DNA of 64,000 nucleotides from Paenibacillus sp. FSL R7-0204 (GCF_038002225.1 NZ_JBBOCA010000001.1:4402001-4466000); one strand, 5' to 3'; counted from the first letter of the stretch, positions 1-9,024 are shown. Program-made: numbers and translations. Notes: generated by a model not told the origin, from the sequence alone.

Positions 1-728
1 TTGCCAGCGGAGCTATTCAGAAGAGCAAATTTTATCATCCTTATGCTACAAGTGTTAACCTTATGATTGACAACAAACCTGCCGAAACCGAGTATTCTCT
101 AAACTCTATGGTGCTCTATACTCTCCCCCTTAGCGGTGGAGCTCCCAAAGCAGCCAATGCCAAAAACCCGCTTGAATCCAATGCCGCCACTGCCGGCAAC
201 TGGTCCGACCATTATTTTCTGTTCAACAAAGGCATTAAAGTGGATGCCACAGGAGATGAGCTGGACTATAACACCGGCAAAGGCTTCCTGATGGATAAGA
301 ACGGGAAGATCCTGCAGCTCAGCCAGAACAGTGTGATCAGCATCAGCGAGATTGCCACGAATAAGCTGGTCTATGCAGATTCCAAAGGCAAAGCTTACAT
401 CAGCACGCTGGCTAACGGCAAAATTATCTCCTCCAAGTCGCTGCCGCTGTCGAATGTTCAAGATATCCGAACGGTTAGAAACGGAGCGGCGCTTACCACC
501 GTATTGTTCACCGCAGCCGATGCTTACGTCCTGAATGCCGATTCATCCTTGACCAAAACGACGGGCGTTGAGTCCGATTACTCTGTAATTACAGACAATA
601 TTTCCGGCTTGTATTATATCAACGGTCTGGATAAAGACTGTCTGTACCGGTATAGCAATGACGGCACAACCAAAACCAAGCTTTCTACTGGCCCTGTAAG
701 CTATATAGCACTGGTCTCCGCTAAGTAA
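1..728 (+). CDS. C-terminal part of an uncharacterised repeat protein (DUF5050/propeller-like), cut by the window edge
   Basis: The frame is already open at the window edge (first full codon at base 3), so the true start lies outside. The ATG at 63 is internal and has no Shine-Dalgarno sequence. About 241 residues are visible. They form short beta-strand repeats such as NKLVYADSKGKAYIS and SGLYYINGLDKDCLYRYS, each ending in a small turn, the pattern of DUF5050 and other propeller-type display proteins. No catalytic motif, membrane segment or cysteine cluster is visible in this part. The gene ends at a TAA followed by a good terminator. The fold is inferred from the repeat rhythm only, and the function is unknown. 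Confidence 0.7.
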   Translation, partial: ASGAIQKSKFYHPYATSVNLMIDNKPAETEYSLNSMVLYTLPLSGGAPKAANAKNPLESNAATAGNWSDHYFLFNKGIKVDATGDELDYNTGKGFLMDKNGKILQLSQNSVISISEIATNKLVYADSKGKAYISTLANGKIISSKSLPLSNVQDIRTVRNGAALTTVLFTAADAYVLNADSSLTKTTGVESDYSVITDNISGLYYINGLDKDCLYRYSNDGTTKTKLSTGPVSYIALVSAK

Positions 729-741
729 TATATAGAGAGAA

Positions 742-781
742 TAAGCCGGAATTTCCGTTAACGGAAGTTTCGGCTTTTTTA
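742..781 (+). terminator. Rho-independent terminator
   Basis: A 14-pair stem (AAGCCGGAATTTCC with GGAAGTTTCGGCTT, two G-T pairs) with a GTTAAC loop is followed by a run of T. It lies just after the stop of the first gene. Confidence 0.85.
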
Positions 782-895
782 GAGATGCGAATAGATAAAG
801 TTCAGTTTATAACAGAGACTTGCCTATGAAGAGACTTCATTTCCGTTATACAGTGGGAGTAGGCATTATAGATAATTGCAGAAAGCAGGCGGGAA

Positions 896-1456
896 ATGAA
901 TATTGAAATCAAGCTTACCGGACCGGATGAAGCCTATATCATCAAAAATATGTTACCGCTCTATCTGCATGATCTGTCGGGACATTACGGACTTGTGGAG
1001 GGGCATCTGCCTAACCGGCATGGCATCTTTGAGGACACGGACGAATACCGCACGCTGGCAGACCAGTATGAGGTGCAGAATATTTGGTGGGACAAGCCGG
1101 GCATTCTGTACTCTTTTCTGATTCAAGCTAATGCGATGCCGGCAGGCTTCGCCCGCATCGCCACCCCTCCTTACTGCGCACAGGGCGTTGATTATTTCGT
1201 GAGCGACTATTTTCTGCTGCAGCCCTTCAGGGGGACGGGAATCGCGGAACAGGCGGCGGTGCTGGTATTTGAACAGTTTCGCGGTGAATGGGAGCTGTTC
1301 ACCAACCCGGCTGCGAAGAATATCACCGGACAGAAATTCTGGCGGAAGACCGTCTCCCGCTACACGCAGGGCCGCTATTCCGAGCGGACCGGAGAGACTT
1401 TTGACGGCAATAAGCTTGCCTTCAGGTTTGATAACCGGGTATTACAACCACTCTAA
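896..1456 (+). CDS. GNAT-family N-acetyltransferase
   Basis: A 186-residue protein of normal GNAT length. The N-terminal part carries the alpha1 region of the fold (AYIIKNMLPLYLHDLSGHYG). A central strand (AGFARIATPPYCAQGVDYFVSDYFLLQPFRGTGIAEQAA) holds the acetyl-CoA pyrophosphate-binding loop in the form RGTGIA, near residues 108-113. The end has the usual aromatic strand before the last helix (GQKFWRKTVSRYT). Such proteins transfer acetyl from acetyl-CoA to an amine in the cytoplasm; the substrate cannot be read from the sequence. The start at 896 is preceded by a purine-rich GGCGGGAA. The gene stands alone between two terminators. Confidence 0.85.
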   Translation: MNIEIKLTGPDEAYIIKNMLPLYLHDLSGHYGLVEGHLPNRHGIFEDTDEYRTLADQYEVQNIWWDKPGILYSFLIQANAMPAGFARIATPPYCAQGVDYFVSDYFLLQPFRGTGIAEQAAVLVFEQFRGEWELFTNPAAKNITGQKFWRKTVSRYTQGRYSERTGETFDGNKLAFRFDNRVLQPL

Positions 1457-1465
1457 CCCAACCGC

Positions 1466-1511
1466 CAAAAAGGCTGACCCGCCGGATATACCAGCAGTCA
1501 GCCTTTTTAAA
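1466..1511. terminator. Bidirectional terminator between convergent genes
   Basis: AAAAAGGCTGAC pairs with GTCAGCCTTTTT across a 17-base loop. It has T on one side and A on the other, so it can serve the acetyltransferase and the anti-sigma gene that converges on it. Confidence 0.85.
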
Positions 1512-1536
1512 TTCGTTTCCACTTATATGCAAGGGT

Positions 1537-2676
1537 TCATGGCAGAATGGGCAAGTTAATCTCCCTGGTATTCTTGCCCGTCCCTGCCTTCATGATCATA
1601 CGCATCGATTCAGGCTTATCGAGCATATTGCTGCCAGAGTACCATTCAAAGCCCTCGTAAGTGCCTGATCCTGAGGACATCCCTATCTCGGTGGTCCCAT
1701 ACTTCGTAATCGATTGAATTTTTTCCCCGTATGCAGCGCCAAATATCTTTTGCCGGTTCTGCCATGTAACCTCAGACTCGTTTTTAATTTTGACTATAGT
1801 GCGGGTCATCAAGGGGGAGAGCTCAACCTGCTCCAGCATCACTTGAACGCCCTCCAGCATGAAATCCTCCTCCGGCTGGACAATGACCGTCTGCTGCTGT
1901 TTGAATTTCGGGTCCAGCTTGAAGCTGATCCTGAGTCTAGGGGAATAATGCACATCGGCTACATTTACACCCTTGCTCTTCCCCAGATCTTTCATTTTAC
2001 CTTCATTCATCGAGGCAATCAGGAAATTGGCTTCAACCTGCTCCGGGAATGGTTTGCTCCGGTCCAGATAGATGACGCCCCGGCCATAGAAAATGCGATA
2101 ATCGTCGTAACCGTTTGTCTCAGCATTAGCGCCAATCTGACCGCCGCTGTCGAGATCGTATCCGGTTGCCAGATTCTTGATTCTCGCGCTGCTAATCCCA
2201 TAAATCTCCTGTCCTTCCGCAACATTAGCTGTATATAAAAAGATGATTTTGTTCTCATCCGCCGTTACCGCATTCAAGGTCATCCGGTAATCCCCGCTGG
2301 CTGCGCTCTGATTAATCTCCTGAATGTAGCCGTGCCTAATCGCCGTATCCAGTGTAGGCGCTTCTGAATCGAATTCATAGAGCCGCTTGAACATTTCCAG
2401 CCCGCCCCAATTCACTTCACCGGCAGGTCCGGCAGCGCGAGGTGCTGCATCATGAATGACTGGGATGAAGAACAGAATCACTGCAGCAATCGCGGCTGCG
2501 GCTAATCCGAGGAAGGAGCCTTTGGTGAGTCTGCCTTGCCAGCTCTTCCGGCGTCCGCGCTCGATTCCCGCCTGCACCGCCCCTCTAATCTCATTGCCCC
2601 CGCAGTCCACCCGTACCTCCTCACGGATACGTAGAGCATCAGACAGCATCGCCTGTTCTTCTCTGCTACTGTTCAT
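1537..2676 (-). CDS. DUF4179 membrane-anchored anti-sigma factor
   Basis: About 379 residues. The cytoplasmic N-terminus is short and charged and is followed by one membrane helix near residues 34-55 (LGLAAAAIAAVILFFIP). The long extracellular part matches the DUF4179 layout, with the hallmark DYRMTLNAVTADENKIIFLYT region. Proteins of this type sit next to ECF sigma factors and hold them inactive at the membrane. The start at 2676 was chosen over the ATG at 2685 because GGGGTG lies six bases before it; the upstream ATG is almost on top of that site. The gene overlaps the sigma gene by about ten bases, which points to translational coupling. The signal that it senses is unknown. Confidence 0.85.
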   Translation of the reverse strand: MNSSREEQAMLSDALRIREEVRVDCGGNEIRGAVQAGIERGRRKSWQGRLTKGSFLGLAAAAIAAVILFFIPVIHDAAPRAAGPAGEVNWGGLEMFKRLYEFDSEAPTLDTAIRHGYIQEINQSAASGDYRMTLNAVTADENKIIFLYTANVAEGQEIYGISSARIKNLATGYDLDSGGQIGANAETNGYDDYRIFYGRGVIYLDRSKPFPEQVEANFLIASMNEGKMKDLGKSKGVNVADVHYSPRLRISFKLDPKFKQQQTVIVQPEEDFMLEGVQVMLEQVELSPLMTRTIVKIKNESEVTWQNRQKIFGAAYGEKIQSITKYGTTEIGMSSGSGTYEGFEWYSGSNMLDKPESMRMIMKAGTGKNTREINLPILP

Positions 2677-3202
2677 TCCATTCACCCCGGTTCTTCATAA
2701 TTTCCCTAAGCTGCTTCAGGCCCTTGTGCTGCCAGGTTTTGACGGTTCCCTCCGGCTTGCCCAGCAGGACTGCGATCTCGGCCAGGGTCAGATCATTATA
2801 ATATTTGAGCAGCAGCACATGGCGGTATTTCACCTTCACCTGCGAGAGCGCCCACTGCATTTCCATGGAATCCGTACTGGTCTGCAAGACCGGCTCCTGC
2901 ATATTCTCTGCGGCTGTAGGGACTGCCCTCTTTCTTCTGCGCTGCTCGTCTATGCAGACATAGATTAATATTCGGATCAGCCAGGTTTTGAACGCGCTGG
3001 GGTCCTTCAGGGTTCGCCGCTTTATCCAGGCCCGGCAGGTGGTCTCCTGGAGCGCTTCCAGTGCGTCATTGCGGTTGCCCAGATAACTGTAAGCAATATG
3101 GTATAGCTGGTCGCTATGCTCCATCACCGCTTTGACAAAATCCGTCTCTTCAAGCGGCACAGCGGCAGTGACCCGCTTCATCTCTGCCCCGGACATCGTC
3201 AT
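2666..3202 (-). CDS. ECF-type RNA polymerase sigma factor
   Basis: 178 residues, typical for an ECF sigma factor. Region 2 lies near residues 25-90 (HIAYSYLGNRNDALEALQET, then FKTWLIRILIYVCIDEQRRRKR). Region 4 lies near residues 115-170, with the helix-turn-helix LAEIAVLLGKPEGTVKTWQ. There is no region 1.1 or region 3. The sigma factor directs RNA polymerase to a small stress regulon and is held by the DUF4179 protein encoded directly downstream. A candidate ECF promoter upstream suggests that the pair controls itself. The family is clear; the subgroup (SigM/SigV-like) is a guess. Confidence 0.93.
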   Translation of the reverse strand: MTMSGAEMKRVTAAVPLEETDFVKAVMEHSDQLYHIAYSYLGNRNDALEALQETTCRAWIKRRTLKDPSAFKTWLIRILIYVCIDEQRRRKRAVPTAAENMQEPVLQTSTDSMEMQWALSQVKVKYRHVLLLKYYNDLTLAEIAVLLGKPEGTVKTWQHKGLKQLREIMKNRGEWNEQ

Positions 3203-3238
3203 CTCTCCCTCTCCTCTCCATCACTTTTACATGAATTA

Positions 3239-3266
3239 GACGGAGAGGTTATGCAAACAGTTTTAG
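3239..3266 (-). promoter_or_regulatory. Candidate ECF promoter of the sigma/anti-sigma pair
   Basis: On the minus strand CTAAAAC and CGTC are separated by 17 bases, close to the AAC/CGTC pattern of Bacillus ECF promoters, about 40 bases before the sigma start. The -35 lacks the usual TGAAAC, so this is a moderate match. Confidence 0.4.
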
Positions 3267-3353
3267 TCTGCGGCAATTATTTTATAACCCTCATGAACAA
3301 CAGAAAAGCCGCAATCCCCGCTGCCGGGAATATTGCGGCCAGTCTTGTTATAT

Positions 3354-3470
3354 AGGAAACTATAGTTTCCTGCTGCTGTGGAGAAGGTGTGCTGGTGCGA
3401 AAGTAATCCTATTCATCCGTTAGGATGACTTAGTTCTGTAGATTACTTCACTTCTCGATAGGACACACCT
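3354..3470. repeat. Structured intergenic element with an 18-base palindrome and nested stems
   Basis: AGGAAACTATAGTTTCCT at 3354-3371 is a perfect palindrome. Next to it AGGTGTG (3385-3391) can pair with CACACCT (3464-3470), AAGTAATC (3401-3408) with GATTACTT (3441-3448) and CATCC (3414-3418) with GGATG (3423-3427). GAGAAG (3381-3386) can also pair with CTTCTC (3451-3456), which excludes or knots the outer stem. The outer stem reaches into the stop codon of the aminopeptidase. No coding function is visible. Confidence 0.6.
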
Positions 3471-4701
3471 AGAGTAACCAATTTCCCTTACGGAACACCG
3501 GCTCAATCGTGCCGTCAGCCAGTTCTCCGTCAATATCTAGCGCATCGGAGCCTACCATGAAATCGACATGCGTGAGGCTGACGTTAGCTCCTCTGGATAA
3601 CAGTTCCTCGCTGGTCATGGAGGTGCCCCCTTCAATATTCACCGGATAGGCGCTGCCCAGCGCGAAATGACAGGAAGCATTCTCGTCAATTCCGGTGTTG
3701 TAGAACACTCTGTTCAGCCGGGAGATCGGCGAATCATACGGCACCAGCGCCACTTCTCCTAGATAGGAGGCACCTTCATCCGTATCCAGCAGTGAGGTCA
3801 GGTGCTCACGGCCGGATTCAGCGTCATAGGCGGTAACCTTGCCGTCTGTGAAGGTAACGGTAATTCCATCGACGAGCCGCCCGTTCAGGTTCAGCGGAAG
3901 CGTACTTTTGACGGTGCCATTCACGCCGGTGCGGTGGGGCATCGTGTAGATCTCTTCTGTAGGCATATTGGCTACAAAATAGACGCCACGCGCGTTCTCT
4001 CCGCCGCCGCCGCGCCATAAATGGCCTTCCGGCAGCTCGACACGCAGATCCGTGCCCGGAGCGCGGTAGTGCAAGCTTTTGTAGCGCTTGGCATTCATGC
4101 GGTCCTGGCTCTGCTTCAGCTCGCCGATATGACTCCGCCAGGCAGCCACCGGGTCTTCGCTGTTCACACGGTTCATCTGGAACACCGCTTCCCACATTGC
4201 ATCGATCCGCTCTTCCTCCGGCAGATCTGCGAACACCTTGTCCGCCCAGGCACGTGTCGGCGCCTTGATCAGCGACCAGCTGATTCTGCTGTTGCGGGTG
4301 TAGGCCTGGTATTTCTTGCGCGCAACCGCAGCCGCCTTAACGGCAGTAGAGACCTTGGCCGAATCGATCCCGCGGAATAATTCCGGGTCCGGCACCTTTA
4401 TATGTAATATAGCCCCGCCTTCTTCAGCGAATCCCTCCAGCATATCGGCATGCCACTGCGGATAATACCCGAACGATTCCTCAGGAGCCCTCTCGTAACG
4501 GATGCGTGTGACCGCTTCATCGTCCCAGTCTACAAGCACGTATTTCGCTCCGGCGTCATAGGCCTTGCCTACAATCAGCCGGGTAAGCTCCGCTGTCTCC
4601 AGCGGGGCGTGAACCATCAGCACTTGTCCCGGCTGCACATTCACACCGACCTTGACTACCAGCTCTGCGTATTTCTCCAGCATCTGCTCAAAATCCTTCA
4701 T
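3469..4701 (-). CDS. M29-family aminopeptidase (AmpS/PepS type)
   Basis: 410 residues, the usual size of M29 metallo-aminopeptidases, which remove N-terminal residues from peptides in the cytoplasm. The family's metal and active-site motifs are all present: MPTEEIYTMPHRTGVNG near residue 250, LGEVALVPYDSPIS near 316, DENASCHFALGSAYP near 343 and THVDFMVGSDALDIDGEL near 377. They supply the Glu, Glu, His, His and Asp ligands known from thermophilic aminopeptidases. No signal peptide is present. The start is preceded by GAGGAAGAGAAG. It is a single gene, and its stop lies inside the structured element at 3354-3470. Confidence 0.93.
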   Translation of the reverse strand: MKDFEQMLEKYAELVVKVGVNVQPGQVLMVHAPLETAELTRLIVGKAYDAGAKYVLVDWDDEAVTRIRYERAPEESFGYYPQWHADMLEGFAEEGGAILHIKVPDPELFRGIDSAKVSTAVKAAAVARKKYQAYTRNSRISWSLIKAPTRAWADKVFADLPEEERIDAMWEAVFQMNRVNSEDPVAAWRSHIGELKQSQDRMNAKRYKSLHYRAPGTDLRVELPEGHLWRGGGGENARGVYFVANMPTEEIYTMPHRTGVNGTVKSTLPLNLNGRLVDGITVTFTDGKVTAYDAESGREHLTSLLDTDEGASYLGEVALVPYDSPISRLNRVFYNTGIDENASCHFALGSAYPVNIEGGTSMTSEELLSRGANVSLTHVDFMVGSDALDIDGELADGTIEPVFRKGNWLL

Positions 4702-4836
4702 TTCTTCTCTTCCTCCATATCTTCACTGTCTCTGTATAAGTATAGCGGAAGACCGGGAAGATGGCACGCATCTATAATCTATGTACAACCGGAAGCTGAG
4801 CATGATGTAAGTCCTCCACTTCCGGCAGCGCTTCCT

Positions 4837-5184
4837 CTACTGCTTATCCACCTGCAGCAGCTGAATGGTCTTCACATCATACGTATGGGCGATTTTCTCT
4901 TCCGCGATCACTTTCAGCTTCGTCAGGCTGGCCACCTTGGCCGGGTCTGCCCGGGAGAGCAGCCTCCACAGCTCGGGGTCAGACAGGGTCTGATAGAGTT
5001 TGTCGTCATCATATTCCTTGCGGTTCTGCGTGACCAGCTTGACCTTGTAGCTGCCGAACACCGCTTCGGTCTGCCCCGCTTCATTAACGTGGGCAAGGAT
5101 CTCCTGGCGGAGTCCGGCCAGTTCCTTTTCCAGCTCCTTCTGCTTCGCCTTGAGCTTGTAATACTGTTGAACCTTCTTTTCCAT
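4837..5184 (-). CDS. Small coiled-coil protein of unknown function
   Basis: About 115 residues. The first 35 are a strongly charged helix rich in Lys, Glu and Gln with heptad spacing (VQQYYKLKAKQKELEKELAG), which predicts a coiled coil. A compact alpha/beta part follows (FGSYKVKLVTQNRKEYDDDK), then helices to the end. There is no signal peptide or membrane segment. The ATG at 5184 is chosen because GGAGAGGAG lies upstream of it, whereas the ATG at 5211 has no ribosome-binding site. I do not recognise the family. The layout (helix pair plus small domain) is reminiscent of Gam-like DNA-end-binding or nuclease-inhibitor proteins, but no motif proves it. Confidence 0.65.
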   Translation of the reverse strand: MEKKVQQYYKLKAKQKELEKELAGLRQEILAHVNEAGQTEAVFGSYKVKLVTQNRKEYDDDKLYQTLSDPELWRLLSRADPAKVASLTKLKVIAEEKIAHTYDVKTIQLLQVDKQ

Positions 5185-5316
5185 ACAGTGCTCACGCTCC
5201 TCTCCTAACATGTCTATGCAGGAAAGAACGGTTAGAATGATTAATTCTGTTGAGACGGTTTATGTTTAATTCTATAATGGAGTCGTTGTGACATAAACCA
5301 GACAGCAGGTGAACCC

Positions 5317-6462
5317 ATGTTCCAGACTTATCTATTTCCGATTTCCTATGCATTCATGGCCTTTCCGGTTGCGGCACTATTCTTCACCTTACCGTTCCTG
5401 ATTGTGCAATACCGACGGCACGGCTATATCAATAAAATCCGGGCCTTGGTGCTGTATCTGCTGCTGCTGTACCTGCTTAACGCATTCTTCCTGGTCCTTC
5501 TGCCTTTGCCTGATTCCAGGCATAATGCAGCCCCCTCCGGAAGTATGCTCCAGTTCGTGCCGCTACAATTCATCCAGGATATTCTGCACAATACGCCAAT
5601 TACGCGCAGCGACCCTTCCAGCTACCTTAATGTGCTGACCGGAGCGGATTTTCTGCTGGCAGCCTTCAATGTACTGCTGACCGTACCCTTCGGTATGTTC
5701 CTGGGCTACTACTTCCGCACGCGCTGGGTGGTATGCATTATTCTGTCCTTTGCGCTGTCGCTGTTGTTCGAGATTACACAGATTACCGGCATTTACGGGT
5801 TCTTCGACCATCCCTACCGGATCTTCGATGTCGATGATATGATCACGAATACGCTGGGCGGCATTGCCGGCTTCAAGATATCCCTATGGATCTCCGGCCT
5901 GCTTCCGAGGATTGAGAAGCTAGACAGCCAAGAGGACCTTTCTGCCAAAAAAGTAACCTACACCCGCCGCGCCCTTGCTTTCCTGCTGGATTCCATCCTA
6001 CTGCTCGCGGTGACCATTCTCCTCAATCTGCTCTCGCTGAGTATTTCGTTGTGGGCAGTTAGTATGGTGTATTTCCTGAGCATTCCTCTGTTCACAGGCG
6101 GACGCACCTTCGGCAAATGGGTTGTGCGTATCCAGCTAAGGAGTGAAGACGGCGGTTCGGTCCGGCCCTTGGGGGTATGGGCACGATATGGATTACTCTA
6201 TGGCGTCTTAGGCGGAATGAATTCCCTGATGCCTGACTCTTCCTTCTTCGTCTCCATCGGCACAGCCCTGGCTGCTCTTGTGAAAATAGTCATCCTCTTG
6301 GCAGATTTGGCCTTCTTCATCCATCTGGTGCTGCGGCTGATTAAGCGTGACCGTCCGCTCCTCTACGAGGAGCTTAGCAGAACCCGCAATGTAATCAGCT
6401 GGCCTAAGCGGCATCAGGCAGCGGCAAGCGAGACCGTGGACAACACGACAAACAATGAATAG
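5317..6462 (+). CDS. VanZ-like and RDD-domain fusion membrane protein
   Basis: 381 residues with about eight hydrophobic helices. Residues 1-190 match VanZ-family proteins: four helices with the conserved loops NAFFLVLLPLPD and LLFEITQITGIYGFFDHPYR, followed by DVDDMITNTLGGIAGF. Residues 210-355 are an RDD domain, with RRALAFLLDSILLLAV (the first Arg-Asp signature) and GGRTFGKWVVRIQLRS after the second helix. VanZ proteins give low-level teicoplanin resistance in enterococci; RDD proteins are implicated in ion or osmolyte transport. The fused role is not known. AGGTG precedes the ATG. The amidase gene follows 15 bases downstream, so the two may be co-transcribed. Confidence 0.88.
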   Translation: MFQTYLFPISYAFMAFPVAALFFTLPFLIVQYRRHGYINKIRALVLYLLLLYLLNAFFLVLLPLPDSRHNAAPSGSMLQFVPLQFIQDILHNTPITRSDPSSYLNVLTGADFLLAAFNVLLTVPFGMFLGYYFRTRWVVCIILSFALSLLFEITQITGIYGFFDHPYRIFDVDDMITNTLGGIAGFKISLWISGLLPRIEKLDSQEDLSAKKVTYTRRALAFLLDSILLLAVTILLNLLSLSISLWAVSMVYFLSIPLFTGGRTFGKWVVRIQLRSEDGGSVRPLGVWARYGLLYGVLGGMNSLMPDSSFFVSIGTALAALVKIVILLADLAFFIHLVLRLIKRDRPLLYEELSRTRNVISWPKRHQAAASETVDNTTNNE

Positions 6463-6477
6463 AGGTACAACATTCTT

Positions 6478-7962
6478 ATGAGTAATAACGACTTTTCGCG
6501 TATATCCCCTGCTCTAAATGAGCAAGAGTGGTTAATAGAAGCAGACATCACCAGCATTCAAGAGAAAATGACACAAGGAAGCCTAACCTCCAAGGTGCTG
6601 GTGGGCTGGTATTTGGAAAGGATCAACCGGTTGGACGGTCTGCTCCGCTCCGTACTGGAGGTGAATCCAGAGGCTCTTGCGATTGCCGCGAGGCTCGACC
6701 AGGAACGAAGGGATCAGGGCAGCCGGGGACTGCTGCACGGTATTCCGGTCCTGGTCAAAGATAACATCGGTACAGCAGATCAGCTGCACACCAGTGCAGG
6801 AGCCCTGGCGCTTGCAGAGTGTATAGCAGCAGATGATGCTGAGCTTATCACACGGCTAAGGACAGCCGGGGCAGTGATTCTGGGCAAAGCCAATATGACC
6901 GAATGGGCCAACTTCATGTCGCCCGCGATGTGGGCCGGATACAGCTCGCGCGGTGGGCTTGTACTGAACCCTTACGGACCCGGAGAGCTGTTCATTGGCG
7001 GCTCCAGCTCGGGAAGTGCGGCTGCGGTTGCCGCTAACCTTGTCACCGTCGCCGTGGGCACGGAGACCTCCGGCTCCATCATCAGCCCGGCAGCCCATAA
7101 CTCCATGGTCGGCCTGAAGCCTACCTGGGGACTGGTCAGCAACAAGGGCGTTATACCGGGAATCAGCAGCCAGGACAGCGCCGGTCCGATGACCAGAACG
7201 GTCAAGGACGCTGCACTCCTGCTTAATGTATTAGCCGGGAGCGCTGACTCTTCTTCCTCTGCTGCACTGGATTATTCGGCAGGTCTGGAGCTTCATGCAC
7301 TGGCAGGCAAGCGGATCGGAATTCCGCGATTCTATTATAAGGATCTGGATAATGAAGCCTTGGATATGATGGAATCTGCCATAGCGGCCCTGAGAGAGCT
7401 GGGGGCAGAAATCATTGACCCCGTAGAGCTCCCCTGTCAGGATGCGGAATGGAAGGCTACGATTCTGCAATATGAATTCAAGCCAGGGTTGAACCGCTAT
7501 CTGGGAGGCCTGCCGGAATCCGCTCCTGTGCATTCTCTGCACGAGCTGATAGATTTCAATCAACAGCATAGCGAACAGGCACTGAAATACGGCCAGGGAA
7601 CACTGGAATGGCTTAACACCTCCGGGGATGATATTACAGAGCAGGAATACCTTGAGGAGCTGCATTCTTCCCGTTCACTGGCCGGTAGTCAGGGAATCGA
7701 TTATGCCCTGGAGCATTACGGTCTGGATGTGCTCCTGTTCCCCGGAGATCACGGATGTGAAGTAGCGGCGAGAGCGGGTTATCCGCTGATTACAGTTCCT
7801 GCCGGCTACACCTACTCGGGTATTGTTGCACCAGGCGGCTATCTTACCAAGGGTCCGCAAGGTATCACCTTCTGTGCATCAGCACATAGTGAAGCTATGC
7901 TGCTAGGGATTGCATATAGTTACGAGCAGGCCACGAAGCACCGGCGACCGCCGGTGCTGTAG
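6478..7962 (+). CDS. Amidase-signature family amidase
   Basis: 494 residues, typical of GatA-like amidases. The catalytic Ser-cisSer-Lys triad is readable: Lys in PVLVKDNIGT near residue 94, then the Gly/Ser-rich signature GGSSSGSAAAVAANL near 178-192 and ETSGSIISPA near 200-209. Such enzymes hydrolyse carbon-nitrogen amide bonds in the cytoplasm. It is probably not GatA of the tRNA transamidosome, because no gatB or gatC is adjacent and the C-terminal part differs (LFPGDHGCEVAARAGYPLITVPAGY). The substrate is unknown. It follows the VanZ-RDD gene closely and ends before a strong bidirectional terminator. Confidence 0.9.
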   Translation: MSNNDFSRISPALNEQEWLIEADITSIQEKMTQGSLTSKVLVGWYLERINRLDGLLRSVLEVNPEALAIAARLDQERRDQGSRGLLHGIPVLVKDNIGTADQLHTSAGALALAECIAADDAELITRLRTAGAVILGKANMTEWANFMSPAMWAGYSSRGGLVLNPYGPGELFIGGSSSGSAAAVAANLVTVAVGTETSGSIISPAAHNSMVGLKPTWGLVSNKGVIPGISSQDSAGPMTRTVKDAALLLNVLAGSADSSSSAALDYSAGLELHALAGKRIGIPRFYYKDLDNEALDMMESAIAALRELGAEIIDPVELPCQDAEWKATILQYEFKPGLNRYLGGLPESAPVHSLHELIDFNQQHSEQALKYGQGTLEWLNTSGDDITEQEYLEELHSSRSLAGSQGIDYALEHYGLDVLLFPGDHGCEVAARAGYPLITVPAGYTYSGIVAPGGYLTKGPQGITFCASAHSEAMLLGIAYSYEQATKHRRPPVL

Positions 7963-8019
7963 CCAGGCAGTGCGTCAGAATAACCGGGCAAGCCGCCCCT
8001 CAACCGGCGTTACAATTGA

Positions 8020-8060
8020 AAGAGGCCGTATCCCGAACTCCGGGATACGGCCTCTTTTTA
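8020..8060. terminator. Strong bidirectional terminator
   Basis: AAGAGGCCGTATCCCG and CGGGATACGGCCTCTT form a perfect 16-pair stem around AACTC, followed by T on the plus strand and T-rich sequence on the minus strand. It separates the convergent amidase and exoA genes. Confidence 0.92.
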
Positions 8061-8081
8061 TATCGTATATATACACTCTGT

Positions 8082-8849
8082 CTATGCTTCCGCCGCATCC
8101 GCCAGATGGAGGACCACCGGGCAATGATCGCTGCCAAGGACATTACATTCAATTCCGGCGTCCAGCAGACGCGGGGTCAAGCGCTCTGAAGCGAGAAAAT
8201 AATCGATCCGCCAGCCCACATTCTTCTCTCTGACCTTAGGCATGTAAGACCACCAGCTGTAGGCACCCTCCAGCTCAGGATAGAACCATCTGAAGGTATC
8301 CACGAAGCCGGTTGCGAGCAGCGTGGTCATTTTGCCGCGTTCTTCGTCGGTGAAGCCTGAATTCCCCCGGTTCGATCTCGCATTCTTCAGGTCAATCTCC
8401 TGATGCGCCACATTCAGATCCCCGCACACCACAACCGGTTTATGCTCATCCAGCTTCAGCAAGTAGGTGCGGAACCGATCCTCCCAGTCCATCCGGTAGT
8501 CCAGTCTCGACAAATCGCGCTTAGCATTCGGCGTATATACATTAACCAGATAGAAATCCGGGAATTCCAAGGTGATAATCCGCCCCTCATCCTCCGTCTC
8601 CTGCTCCAGTCCATATCGTACGGATAGCGGCTTGATTCTAGTGAATACAGCCGTACCCGAATATCCTTTTTTGAGCGCATAATTCCAGTACTGGGCATAT
8701 TCCTCCCCGTGATCCAGAACAATCTGACCTTCCTGGAGCTTCGTTTCCTGCACACAGAAGATATCTGCGTCAACCTCCCGGAAATACTCGTTAAACCCTT
8801 TATTCACACAAGCTCTCAGACCGTTAACATTCCAGGACACCAGCTTCAT
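8082..8849 (-). CDS. exoA: Exodeoxyribonuclease III / AP endonuclease
   Basis: 255 residues, matching B. subtilis ExoA in length. Exonuclease III motifs occur in order: MKLVSWNVNGLRA at the N-terminus, IFCVQETKLQ with the metal-binding Glu near residue 34, PVVVCGDLNVAH with catalytic Asp-x-Asn near 147, and GSDHCPVVL with the terminal Asp-His near 245. The enzyme cuts DNA 5' to abasic sites and trims 3' ends in base-excision repair. The start at 8849 is preferred over 8858: the family begins MKLxSWN, and AAGGGG is too close to the upstream ATG. The gene stands alone. Confidence 0.95.
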   Translation of the reverse strand: MKLVSWNVNGLRACVNKGFNEYFREVDADIFCVQETKLQEGQIVLDHGEEYAQYWNYALKKGYSGTAVFTRIKPLSVRYGLEQETEDEGRIITLEFPDFYLVNVYTPNAKRDLSRLDYRMDWEDRFRTYLLKLDEHKPVVVCGDLNVAHQEIDLKNARSNRGNSGFTDEERGKMTTLLATGFVDTFRWFYPELEGAYSWWSYMPKVREKNVGWRIDYFLASERLTPRLLDAGIECNVLGSDHCPVVLHLADAAEA

Positions 8850-9024
8850 CGTTGTCATTTCCCCTTACCTGTCACTAGATTACATCCAGTGTACCATAGA
8901 TTCGGGTTGTCTATGAACCTCAAGGCATCCTATTGAAATGTGTCAATCTCCCATGGCATACGTTACAGCAATCATAGTTTTGCCGAATATACTATCCTAT
9001 CACAAGGAAAAGGAGGACATTACA

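Noticed and set aside
4450..5208. 252-residue plus-strand frame opposite the aminopeptidase and coiled-coil genes
   Set aside because: It spans two real minus-strand genes and the gap between them, and has no start signal.
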